Assembly (NCBI RefSeq): GCF_012030425.1
Contig: NZ_JAAUVN010000001.1
Location: 1,488,001 to 1,552,000 of the forward strand
DNA: 64,000 nt
Reading direction: 5' to 3'
Origin: Sphingobacterium sp. B16(2022)
GTDB lineage: Bacteria > Bacteroidota > Bacteroidia > Sphingobacteriales > Sphingobacteriaceae
Shown here: positions 1-7,815 of the stretch, in pieces
Layout: every line of letters starts with the position of its first letter
Numbering within the stretch: position 1 is the stretch's first letter
Translations under genes and position numbers: made by a program
The notes under the pieces: generated by a model
What the model was told of the DNA's origin: nothing
Databases searched by the model: none
What the model saw: only the letters and a program-made list of their open reading frames with translations

Positions 1-189
1 CTACTTCGAAAATTGCGTTTTACGAACCAAAGTCTACTTGTATGTACTGATCAGGTTGTATACTTTGGCAAAATATATGCGCTGTAAGAGTATGGATGCG
101 AAAGAAAAAAATGGAAAGTGCAATTTTACAGTAAATTACATCAATACTTATTGTATATAGACATCGTTATCAATGATTTATTTAGGCTT

Positions 190-1083
190 ATGAAAAGTAA
201 AAACGTATTACTGGTTGTAGTTGTTTTGTTGTTCCAGACCTTGTGTTTGGGACAAACTCAAGAACATACGAAAATAGACTTCATTGTTACTAATGATTAT
301 ATGTCCGAAAGAAATCTTTCTTTGATGGGAGGGCCGATCCCAGTAAATTATAAGAAAGAGATTAAAGAAAGTTTACGAAATAGTTTTGTTGAATTTTATG
401 ATGACAATAACAATATTACAGCGGAAAAATACTACAATAAAATAGGTGCATTATATCACACGAATCAAAATTTCTATGACAGCAAGAACCGATTAGAAAA
501 AACACTTGAAATTGACGAATTTAAAAACGACACCTGCGTTATTCAGTATCAATATACGGACAGTTTAAATCTAGTGGCTCATAAACAAGTTAGTCGTTCA
601 TGTTCAAGTAATTTTCTCGATTTTTATTACAGCTATAATGAAAAAGGTCAGAAAATTAATGAAGTACTGAATGAGAACAACACTTTCCTCCGTAAAAAAG
701 TCATTCTGGAAATTTCTAAAAATGAAAGACAAATAAGCTCGTATGATCAAGCAAACCGTTTATCAAATTATCAATATAAGTATAATAACAAAGATCTGCT
801 TATATACGAAAAACGTAAAGAATGGGATTATGTGCAAAAAGGAGAATATTTTGAAATCGGTGGCGAATATGAGTATTTGTATCAGTATGATCAAAATGGC
901 AATTGGATAGAACGCATTAAACAAACCTATTGTCCCGCAAAGAAGAAAGTCGCAACAAGTAAAAAAGTGGATAACAAAAAAAGTCTAGTTAAAACAGAGG
1001 AACCAAAACTCCTCGAAAATATTGATTACAATTGCGAACCTGAAATCAAAGAGAAGCTGATCAGAAAAATATATTATAAGTAG
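190..1083 (+). CDS. secreted protein of unknown function
   Basis: 297 residues. I place the start at the ATG at 190, not at an upstream GTG, because that gives a clean signal peptide: MKSK, a hydrophobic stretch of about 15 residues, then a likely cut after LCLG in front of QTQ. The mature part is polar and rich in Tyr, Asn and Lys. Towards the C-terminus it has repeated Tyr-Asp/Asn-Gly-type segments (for example YDQNGNWIERI), as seen in YD/RHS-like secreted proteins of Bacteroidota, but the repeat is too weak for a family call. It probably sits in the periplasm or on the outer surface. It is a single gene with no obvious partner. Confidence 0.7.
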   Translation: MKSKNVLLVVVVLLFQTLCLGQTQEHTKIDFIVTNDYMSERNLSLMGGPIPVNYKKEIKESLRNSFVEFYDDNNNITAEKYYNKIGALYHTNQNFYDSKNRLEKTLEIDEFKNDTCVIQYQYTDSLNLVAHKQVSRSCSSNFLDFYYSYNEKGQKINEVLNENNTFLRKKVILEISKNERQISSYDQANRLSNYQYKYNNKDLLIYEKRKEWDYVQKGEYFEIGGEYEYLYQYDQNGNWIERIKQTYCPAKKKVATSKKVDNKKSLVKTEEPKLLENIDYNCEPEIKEKLIRKIYYK

Positions 1084-1289
1084 AAATTTCCTTAAAAACA
1101 GAATGGTTATTTTCAGCGAGAGTTTCAATATTTACTATTAAACGATCGAATCCAACGTATGTCAATCGAAATCTTGTTAAATTACATTGGCAAATATCTG
1201 GTTTTGAAAATATGGATCGCTCATGTGACTATAAAACAGACTTTCTGTGGTATTCTTATCGCAATCAACAGATTTGTGGGACTCTTAAA

Positions 1290-1338
1290 TAAATTAAAGA
1301 ACCTCCAGCTTAAAAAATATCAGAAGTTCTTTAATTTA
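1290..1338. terminator. inverted repeat 3' of the RidA-like gene
   Basis: Thirteen-base arms (1290-1302 and 1326-1338) flank a 23-nt loop. It lies just past the 3' end of the minus-strand RidA-like gene and about 200 nt past the upstream plus-strand gene. The stem is AT-rich and the loop is long, so a terminator role is only a guess. Confidence 0.35.
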
Positions 1339-1368
1339 AGTAGTAAGAATAACCTCAGCTTCGAATTG

Positions 1369-1776
1369 TTATTGTTGAGCAGCCCAGATTTCAATTTCAA
1401 TTTTAAGTTCCTCGAGTCCTAGTCCCTTTACATAAGCAATAGTCATCGAGGGATAGACTTTCCCGAATAACTCTTCCCATTTTGCATTTAGAAAATTCCA
1501 ATCAATGTCTTCCGTAGCCCAGATGTTGACTTTTATAACGTCATCAGAAGATAAATTTTGGCTATCTAGGAGCTGGCCTATATTTAGAAATGTATATGCC
1601 ACTTGTTCATTTATAGAAGAAGGAATGGATCCATTACTATCAATACCTATCTGACCAGAAAAAGTATATAGATTGGAATTTTTAGGAATGATCGTAACAT
1701 GTGAATAGTTCCCGACAGGTGCCGGAACATTTTTAGGGTTTAACCTAGCTACTTTTTGCGTGTTGTTCATGCTCAT
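1369..1776 (-). CDS. RidA/YjgF/UK114-family protein
   Basis: 135 residues, the usual size for the family, starting at ATG. The pattern fits RidA-like enamine/imine deaminases: a YSH...TFSGQIG segment at about residues 24-43, a central helix with LLDSQNLSSDDVIKVNIW, and a C-terminal PSMTIAYVKGL...IEIEIWA. In classical RidA the C-terminal segment carries an Arg that binds the substrate carboxylate (xxxPARSx). Here the matching stretch reads VYPSMTIAY without that Arg, so this is probably a paralogue from another Rid subgroup and imine hydrolysis is not assured. It lies about 180 nt downstream of a same-strand AraC regulator, which may control it. Confidence 0.85.
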   Translation of the reverse strand: MSMNNTQKVARLNPKNVPAPVGNYSHVTIIPKNSNLYTFSGQIGIDSNGSIPSSINEQVAYTFLNIGQLLDSQNLSSDDVIKVNIWATEDIDWNFLNAKWEELFGKVYPSMTIAYVKGLGLEELKIEIEIWAAQQ

Positions 1777-1957
1777 TTTTTTTAAATAAAAACTATAAAT
1801 TTTGTAAAATAGTGATGCAAATCTATGTTATGGAAGATCTTAGCTATTTCGAGTACAAAAGTATAGGTGATATTTATTGTAGAATTGGATAAAACCGACA
1901 GTTCTACATAAAAATGATTCAGATTGGTAAAGAAAGCATATTAGAGGATGGATTTGA

Positions 1958-2758
1958 TCATTTAGAAGCATCCCATAAAGGAAAATTTAGCAATTTTTCG
2001 TTTGCATTAAGCATGAATCTTTCAGGGGTGGTTCCAGTAAATCCTTTGAACTCTCTAATATAATGAGATTGATCAAAGTACTCGTTTTGATATGCGATTT
2101 CTGTAAGATTGTTAAAATCAGCTTGTCGTAAGATGTTTAGACCAGATTGAAAACGCATAATTCTTGAAAACATTTTTGGAGGCATACCCACATATTGTTT
2201 TATTAACCTCTCGAGCGAGCGTTCCGACAAATTCATTTCTTTTTGGGTTTCTTTAAGCGTTTTTCCTTTTTGAAGAAATAAGGATGCGATTGTAGATTTC
2301 TCAGTATTGCGCTCTACTTTGCTTATTTGTTTTAATAAAAAGTTTGAGATAATTGTAATCTTTTGCTTTAAACAGACTGCATTAATAAGTTGTTCAAGAA
2401 TTGGTTCTGTTAAAATATCTTCTAGAGGAACTTTTTGATCATTAAATTCGAAAGCATCTACATTAAAAATAGTCTTTAAAGCTGTTGGTTGTAAATAAAC
2501 TCCAATAATCCTAAAATTACCTATAACCCGATGCTCTGTAAACTTAGTTGACTGCCCCTGTATATACAACTGGGGTGCTGCCTGAGCATTCATATCAAAA
2601 AATAGGTTTGGCTTTTCTTGAAAGATCAATGTAGGTATGCCATCTGGGATGATCTTAAATGACTTAATGCTAAAATTATCTGTGTCGTCTTCCAATACCC
2701 AAAAATATCGGATGTAGTCTTGTAAAGACGTTTCTGGAAGGAACTCTTGATAATGCAT
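1958..2758 (-). CDS. AraC-family transcriptional regulator
   Basis: 266 residues. The N-terminal half, opening MHYQEFLPETSLQDYIRYFWVLE, matches the DUF6597-type sensor seen in many Bacteroidota AraC proteins. The C-terminal 90 residues carry the double helix-turn-helix: KTLKETQKEMNLSERSLERL is the first HTH, and FNNLTEIAYQNEYFDQSHYIREFKG plus TGTTPERFM are the second. It is expected to bind DNA as a one-component regulator. The ligand is unknown. The nearest likely target is the RidA-like gene downstream on the same strand, or its own promoter. Confidence 0.88.
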   Translation of the reverse strand: MHYQEFLPETSLQDYIRYFWVLEDDTDNFSIKSFKIIPDGIPTLIFQEKPNLFFDMNAQAAPQLYIQGQSTKFTEHRVIGNFRIIGVYLQPTALKTIFNVDAFEFNDQKVPLEDILTEPILEQLINAVCLKQKITIISNFLLKQISKVERNTEKSTIASLFLQKGKTLKETQKEMNLSERSLERLIKQYVGMPPKMFSRIMRFQSGLNILRQADFNNLTEIAYQNEYFDQSHYIREFKGFTGTTPERFMLNANEKLLNFPLWDASK

Positions 2759-2942
2759 TTGTTTTACTTTTAAAAGTTAAAAATACAAAAAATGCTGAAA
2801 AATACGGAGATCCTTTTCTTATGATCCAGCATCTTTTCAAAGCTTCTATAGAGTCTTATGTTCCAGTTTATTTAGGAGTTTTCGTTTATAATTATCATTT
2901 TTAATCAAATAAATTGAATTATACTTTTTGCAATAAAAATTT

Positions 2943-3380
2943 ATGGAATTATCTACACTTATTAGAAGAATCAAAAGCACAGATTTTAACTTTGTTTACG
3001 ATTGCTTGTGTGCACTTGCAAATGAAATCTTAGATAAAGAAATTATTGAAGAGATATTCAATAACAATATTAAAAACCCAAATTATTATTATTTGATTGC
3101 TGAAAATTTAGATGGGAAAATGGGATTTATAACTTTCCATACGCAGTATCTGTTACATCATAGTGGACTGGTCGGCGAAATTCAAGAATTCTACGTAACA
3201 CAGAATTTCAGAAACAAAGGTATAGGGCGAAAATTGATTCATGAAATTATGGAGATTGCTGATCAAAATAACCTGAAAAGTATTGAAGTAACCACAAACA
3301 AAAAGCGAATTGAGAATATTGCCATATATGAAAATCTTGGATTTAACCTGTCTCATAATAAATTTACGATATACAAATAA
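2943..3380 (+). CDS. GNAT-family N-acetyltransferase
   Basis: 145 residues. The acetyl-CoA pyrophosphate-binding loop is visible as RNKGIGRKLI at about residues 91-100, after the beta-strand IQEFYVTQNF. The C-terminal strand/helix (IYENLGFNLSHNKFTIYK) is the standard GNAT end. The substrate cannot be told. It is followed after 58 nt by a second, unrelated GNAT gene on the same strand, so the two may share a transcript. Confidence 0.85.
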   Translation: MELSTLIRRIKSTDFNFVYDCLCALANEILDKEIIEEIFNNNIKNPNYYYLIAENLDGKMGFITFHTQYLLHHSGLVGEIQEFYVTQNFRNKGIGRKLIHEIMEIADQNNLKSIEVTTNKKRIENIAIYENLGFNLSHNKFTIYK

Positions 3381-3438
3381 GCTAACTTGAACACAATTCC
3401 TAGAGAAATGCAATAATAACCACTCATTAAAAATTAAA

Positions 3439-3885
3439 ATGAAATTTAGAGTAGCAAGAGTCGGAGATATCCCGCAGATACAAGTTGTGAGAAATGCCGT
3501 CAAGGAAAATATGCTTTCAGATCCTAATCTGGTAAGTGATGAGGACTGTGAAGATTTTTTAATAAGAAGAGGGAGAGGCTGGATATGTGAAATTGATCAG
3601 AGGATCGTTGGCTTTTCAATTGTTGATCTAGTTGACTATAATATTTGGGCATTGTTTGTACATCCAGACTATGAAAAACAGGGCATTGGAAAACAACTGC
3701 ACGATGTTATGCTGAATTGGTATTTCGATAAAACAAAGCAAACTGTTTGGCTGGGAACTGCACCCGGTACAAGAGCTTCAATATTTTACAAAACTGCGGG
3801 TTGGAAGGAGGTGGGTATGCATGGAAAAGGTGAGATCAAATTCGAAATGACATTTGAAGCTTGGAAAACCTTAAATTCTGATTAG
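3439..3885 (+). CDS. GNAT-family N-acetyltransferase
   Basis: 148 residues. Motif A is EKQGIGKQLHDVML (about residues 76-89), preceded by the strand IWALFVHPDY. The late segment WLGTAPGTRASIFYKTAGW matches the GNAT family, in which the last strand carries the Tyr general acid. It differs clearly in sequence from the GNAT just upstream, so it is a neighbour and not a recent duplicate. Substrate unknown. Confidence 0.87.
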   Translation: MKFRVARVGDIPQIQVVRNAVKENMLSDPNLVSDEDCEDFLIRRGRGWICEIDQRIVGFSIVDLVDYNIWALFVHPDYEKQGIGKQLHDVMLNWYFDKTKQTVWLGTAPGTRASIFYKTAGWKEVGMHGKGEIKFEMTFEAWKTLNSD

Positions 3886-4002
3886 TAATATGGTCTATAT
3901 TTAATTAGCTGATTTGTAATTTTTGACATAATAGGGTGACTTCTTAAAAAAAAAGTTGAAGTGTTGGTAAATAGAAATTTAAAATAGAATGTGGTAGATA
4001 AT

Positions 4003-4476
4003 ATGGAGAATTATTTTAATATTGTGCATTTTGTTTTGTACAGAATGATTTATAAACTACATTTAGTTACGGAAAGATTTAATCCTATAAATCTTATTCA
4101 TAAACTTCCTTTTCAAAAGAGGCGTTATCAAGAATTGGGAATAGATATTTATGATCAAATTAATCGCATATGGGGAGATAAGCAATCTGGACTAAGTATT
4201 CAAGCTGCTGGCGGTTTTTTATGCGGTGTCTTAGGGCTATTTTTCTTTTCTTTATTAATGTTATTTAGAGTTCAAGTATCAATATTTGTGATGTTCGGAC
4301 CTGTAATTGCATCAATTACAGCTTGTTATCTGTTAGTTTTTAGGGGCAATAAATATTTAGCACATTTTGCTAAATTAGAAAAGTGTACAAAGAACGATAG
4401 ACGTAAGTATAACTGCTTGACGGTAGGATCTATATTTTTAGTTTTTATTTTTTTTTATGCTTGTCTCGTTATTTAA
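4003..4476 (+). CDS. small membrane protein of unknown function
   Basis: 157 residues from the ATG at 4003; an in-frame GTG at 3991 would add four residues. The first 65 residues are polar and amphipathic. Three hydrophobic segments follow at about 66-86, 92-113 and 139-157, so the C-terminus lies within or just at the membrane. I do not recognise a family. It has no tight operon partner. Confidence 0.55.
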   Translation: MENYFNIVHFVLYRMIYKLHLVTERFNPINLIHKLPFQKRRYQELGIDIYDQINRIWGDKQSGLSIQAAGGFLCGVLGLFFFSLLMLFRVQVSIFVMFGPVIASITACYLLVFRGNKYLAHFAKLEKCTKNDRRKYNCLTVGSIFLVFIFFYACLVI

Positions 4477-4758
4477 TGTCTGTAACTGATCAAGTAATTT
4501 TATTTCAATTGATACTTAATTAATACTGGATTGAATAGGGCTAATTTGACATAGTCTTAATGATAAATCAGTAAAATTGGTAAGAGATTCCGTGATTTAT
4601 ATACCATATATTTTCTATTAAATGAGGATTTTTGTACTGGATGTAAATAAATAGATTGTCAAAGACCTGAGTTAAAAACAATTACTCTTAGAGAAGGTTA
4701 TACCTGTAGTCATGACTACCGAATGCAATTTTCATGTAACACCAATAAATAGAAGGAT

Positions 4759-5178
4759 ATGGAACAAATAAAAAATGAAATATTTGAAAAGGGAAATCAA
4801 ATAACCAATGGATATTTTACAGGAAATGCATTTCTAAATCTGTTGCAAGAAAAAGATGAAAATAATGATTTTGCCCTCGGCAATGTTACTTTTGAATCAG
4901 GAGCAAGGACAAACTGGCATACACATCCAAGAGGTCAGGTATTGATTATCACCGATGGTACAGGCATTTATCAAGAAAAAGGTCAAGTCGCCCAGTTGAT
5001 TAAAAAAGGGGATATCATCAATATTCCTGAAGATGTGGAGCATTGGCATGGCGCATCTGCAGTAAGTGGCATGATCCACATTGCGATCACCAATTATAAA
5101 GATGAAGAAAATGTGACCTGGTTACAGGCTGTTTCAGAGGAAGAATATGCTATTGCCAACAAACAAATACAAAGATGA
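4759..5178 (+). CDS. cupin-domain protein
   Basis: 139 residues. Cupin motif 1 is WHTHPRGQVLIITDGTG, with His54, His56 and Gln60 as metal ligands. Motif 2 is IPEDVEHWHGA, with His95 as the fourth ligand. This resembles the single-domain cupins found with carboxymuconolactone-decarboxylase-like or (R)-mandelonitrile-lyase-like proteins, but the reaction cannot be named from sequence. It overlaps the next gene by ATGA (5175-5178), so translational coupling with the secreted monooxygenase-like protein is likely. Confidence 0.85.
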   Translation: MEQIKNEIFEKGNQITNGYFTGNAFLNLLQEKDENNDFALGNVTFESGARTNWHTHPRGQVLIITDGTGIYQEKGQVAQLIKKGDIINIPEDVEHWHGASAVSGMIHIAITNYKDEENVTWLQAVSEEEYAIANKQIQR

Positions 5179-5603
5179 AAAATATATTCAAATTACCATT
5201 TTTGACAATCCTGGTGATGCTAATAAGTAGTCAAATCATATTTGCACAAAGCTCAGTTCAGGATACTACGATTAATAGCAATAAACAATTGGTGCGAATT
5301 TCAGAAATTGAAGTGTATCCGAAAGATTTTGATGCATACTGTGCTATTTTAAAAGAAGAAGCAGCTGCCTCTGTAAAATTAGAACCAGGTGTAATAGCCA
5401 TTTTTCCGATGTACATTAAAGCTGATCGATCACAGATCCGTATTTTGGAAATTTACGCCAACGACGAGGCTTACCAGCAACATCTGAAAACGCCACATTT
5501 TCAAAAGTATAAAACGACTACGCTTACCATGGTAAAATCATTGAAACTACTTGACATGTCTGTATTAGACAAGGAAACAATGTCTGATATATTCAAAAAA
5601 TAG
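5175..5603 (+). CDS. secreted antibiotic-biosynthesis-monooxygenase-like protein
   Basis: 142 residues. Residues 1-24 form a signal peptide (MKNIFKLPF..., probable cut after IFA before QSS). The rest matches the small ABM dimeric ferredoxin-like fold: VRISEIEVYPKDFDAY, then a central PGVIAIFPMY, then ILEIYANDEAYQQHLKTPHFQKY, the typical HxxTPHF segment. Most ABM proteins are cytoplasmic, so the signal peptide is notable but has precedent in Bacteroidota. Its start codon overlaps the cupin stop, so the two are probably made together and may act on the same small molecule. Confidence 0.82.
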   Translation: MKNIFKLPFLTILVMLISSQIIFAQSSVQDTTINSNKQLVRISEIEVYPKDFDAYCAILKEEAAASVKLEPGVIAIFPMYIKADRSQIRILEIYANDEAYQQHLKTPHFQKYKTTTLTMVKSLKLLDMSVLDKETMSDIFKK

Positions 5604-5845
5604 AGAGTAGCAAACTGTGGAATGACATCAACTTTGTATTTTTATGATCAAACTTTAAGATAGCTGAAGATTTGAATTGACAGCTTAATACTTAATGAAT
5701 TTAGTTCTGCGTGATTAGTGTAAAACACTATAATCGGAACATGACAGCGGTGAGCATGATACTTTTAGATCGATGTCGGCGCCGCAGTCAGGTTCTGTCA
5801 TCCTACTTTCTAAAGGTTTAAACGGAAATTCTTATATTTAACGTT

Positions 5846-6241
5846 ATGCTAGCCTTTAACAAGATCTTTCTTTTTCTAATCATTTGGTTTTTATACCCAT
5901 CAAACGGCTATAGCCAAAAATCTGTCATGATAACACAGCTCCAAAAACAATATGGTGGAACATGGATTGACAGAAAAACGACTAGATGCCTGCAGATAAC
6001 TTTTGATAATGACCAATTTGTAACGATCATCGACTGGACCCGTAAATACCAAAGCCGAGAGCATGGCGATGTCTATAAGGCATATATCAAGAAAGACACA
6101 TTGGTCATGCCCGAGGATAAGGATCACCATGCACCTTACAGTGAAATTACGATAGAAAACAATAAACTGATATACCGGACCAAGTCTACCGGTATACAGA
6201 AAATATCAATCTGGGATAAACAGGTATTTTCCCGGAAGTGA
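5846..6241 (+). CDS. secreted protein of unknown function
   Basis: 131 residues with a signal peptide (hydrophobic residues 5-18, likely cut after GYS before QKS). The mature part of about 105 residues has WIDRKTTRCLQITFDNDQFVTIIDW and ends with a beta-strand-rich Lys-terminal tail, suggesting a small beta-barrel or lipocalin-like fold. No family recognised. It stands alone, with gaps of about 240 nt upstream and over 700 nt downstream. Confidence 0.6.
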   Translation: MLAFNKIFLFLIIWFLYPSNGYSQKSVMITQLQKQYGGTWIDRKTTRCLQITFDNDQFVTIIDWTRKYQSREHGDVYKAYIKKDTLVMPEDKDHHAPYSEITIENNKLIYRTKSTGIQKISIWDKQVFSRK

Positions 6242-6629
6242 TACCTTTGTGCATTTAGCCCATTTGCAAAAATTTACAATATGGATGAGTAATTTCTATT
6301 TTTGGGAACTTAAAAAAGCTTGTCAAATTTAAATCTAAGCTATTCACCATCTTGTTTTCACTTCATGATTAATAGGTATTATTGAAGTAGATATTCCTAA
6401 TGCGATGACTCCCTATCATAGGCATGACTATAAAAGATTTTAAACCTAGAACGGAAATTTTATCGCCTGCTCAAAAATCGTTGTACTAAATCGTGACTCG
6501 ATAACCCGTGCTGTACATAGTGGTCCTACGCTGATCAGTGAAATTTCACATTTATCTTCTCTCCAAATTCTAATAAATTTCTAATAAATTTCTGTTGATC
6601 CTCTAATGGCGTGTTAGCGGTATGCATTT
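6242..6629. other. intergenic stretch, nothing recognised
   Basis: About 390 nt between the small secreted protein and the promoter of the magnesium locus. I see no coding pattern, RNA gene or strong hairpin. Confidence 0.5.
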
Positions 6630-6637
6630 TATATTTG
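6630..6637 (+). promoter_or_regulatory. candidate -7 box TATATTTG of the mgtC-mgtA unit
   Basis: This is an exact match to the Bacteroidota -7 consensus TAnnTTTG. No well-spaced -33 TTG is evident. If used, the transcript would start near 6644 and carry a leader of about 340 nt before mgtC. Confidence 0.5.
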
Positions 6638-6660
6638 CAACACATTTAAACAAAAACAAT

Positions 6661-6705
6661 ATGGACTCAGGCCCCCATTCAAAGAGACAAGAGATAATTA
6701 TTTAA
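6661..6705 (+). CDS. possible 14-residue leader peptide upstream of mgtC
   Basis: An ATG about 17 nt after the presumed transcript start opens a short frame encoding MDSGPHSKRQEIII and then TAA. Its position resembles leader peptides that couple translation to attenuation in front of Mg transporters. There is only one Pro, so it is not a copy of the Pro-rich MgtL. The evidence is position alone. Confidence 0.25.
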   Translation: MDSGPHSKRQEIII

Positions 6706-6972
6706 TTGCCCGCGAATCATCATAACCTTGTTTTATGCCGATTGCAGGCCAAAAACAACGTTATGTTTCATTTTTCAAAACTATTTAAAAAATATACACA
6801 CGATCTTGTCGTGTATGACTGCTCAATCGCTTCAGTTATAAGACCAATGATGGTGGTCGCTATAGTGGATCGCATCTGTGACAAGCAAAATTACCCTTTC
6901 AGGTACCTCTTTTTAAGATTATCATCCTCACTGTTATATACGGTCAGGTATAGCCTCACACACACTAAAAAT

Positions 6973-6978
6973 AGGAGG
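6973..6978 (+). promoter_or_regulatory. strong Shine-Dalgarno of mgtC (AGGAGG)
   Basis: A perfect AGGAGG lies four bases before the ATG at 6983. Most genes in this window have no such sequence, so it both fixes the mgtC start and hints that its accessibility may be regulated. Confidence 0.7.
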
Positions 6979-6982
6979 GCCA

Positions 6983-7684
6983 ATGACACTATTTGAATTT
7001 ATTTTAAGATTATCTATCGCATTTGCACTTGGTGCAGCGATCGGCACTGAACGTCAATGGAGACAGCGGATGGCCGGACTAAGAACCAATATGTTGGTAT
7101 GTCTTGGCGCCTGCATGTTCGTTTCACTTGGGGTGAAAGTTGGCGGAGATGCTTCTGGTAGAGTAATATCTTACGTCGTAAGTGGCATCGGATTTCTTGG
7201 TGCAGGAGTAATAATGAAAGACGGTGTGAACGTAAGGGGACTAAATACAGCAGCTACCCTGTGGTGCTCAGCTTCCATAGGAGCATCCTGCGGATTGGGA
7301 TTTCTTTCTGAAGCCACCATCTTTACCGTCTTTCTGATCATTACGCACGTGCTGATGCGTCCTTTAGGTACAAAGTTAAGCCGTATACCTGTAAATAGTG
7401 CTGATAATCCAGTCGCGTATCTCTTAATTATAAAATGCAGACAAGATGTGGAGAATCATTTGAGGGTATTGTTACTTCAGTTCACTGGAAGTGATGAAAA
7501 ACTGTTGTTAAGATCGCTAAAAAGTACTGATGATGGAGACGCAAGCAGAGCAATAATAATGGCTGAAATACTGGCAAATAGCAATGAAGATGCGATTATG
7601 GAGCGGATTGCGGGACGATTAACGATTGAACATGAAGTTTCTGAAGTTAGCTGGAATAAAGCTGGTATGGAGAATGATCTTTAG
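6983..7684 (+). CDS. mgtC: MgtC/SapB-family membrane protein
   Basis: 233 residues, full length for the family. The N-terminal membrane part carries the family signature: LGAAIGTERQWRQRMAGLRTN, then VSYVVSGIGFLGAGVIMKDG and VRGLNTAATLWCSASIGASCG, with about five helices up to residue 130. A soluble C-terminal ACT-like domain follows (about 145-233). MgtC proteins are inner-membrane factors that help growth in low Mg and, in pathogens, lower ATP synthase activity or support survival inside host cells. It lies 131 nt upstream of an MgtA-type ATPase on the same strand, the same pairing as the Salmonella mgtC-mgtB operon. Confidence 0.9.
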   Translation: MTLFEFILRLSIAFALGAAIGTERQWRQRMAGLRTNMLVCLGACMFVSLGVKVGGDASGRVISYVVSGIGFLGAGVIMKDGVNVRGLNTAATLWCSASIGASCGLGFLSEATIFTVFLIITHVLMRPLGTKLSRIPVNSADNPVAYLLIIKCRQDVENHLRVLLLQFTGSDEKLLLRSLKSTDDGDASRAIIMAEILANSNEDAIMERIAGRLTIEHEVSEVSWNKAGMENDL

Positions 7685-7815
7685 CCCCATCGTAGATAGA
7701 TTAATAACCCAAGGACCAATATCCAAAAACTAATAATTATTTAAAATATCTGATAATGATTGGGGTGATATCGCTTCATTTCCAATTGTATAACTAACAA
7801 TATCTATTTAATATC

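Larger units (their letters stand above)
6644..6982 (+). promoter_or_regulatory. long 5' leader of mgtC, possible Mg-responsive control region
   Basis: About 340 nt separate the promoter box from the mgtC ATG. It contains a 14-codon ORF next to the presumed transcript start, a small hairpin (6798-6814, 6-bp stem ACACGA/TCGTGT) and a strong Shine-Dalgarno at the end. Long leaders in front of mgtC or mgtA genes are regulatory in enterobacteria. I do not recognise an M-box or other known riboswitch. An open frame also runs from a TTG at 6706 to 6996, overlapping mgtC, but its product looks random. Confidence 0.4.

Noticed and set aside
1159..1422. Plus-strand frame of 87 codons
   Set aside because: Overlaps the well-supported RidA-like gene antisense, and the product is random and hydrophobic/basic.
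6644..6982. M-box (ykoK) Mg riboswitch
   Set aside because: I looked for the conserved M-box core and do not find it; only a small hairpin is seen.
6706..6996. 96-codon frame in the mgtC leader
   Set aside because: Starts with TTG, has no family pattern and overlaps the mgtC start; more likely untranslated leader, although coupling cannot be excluded.
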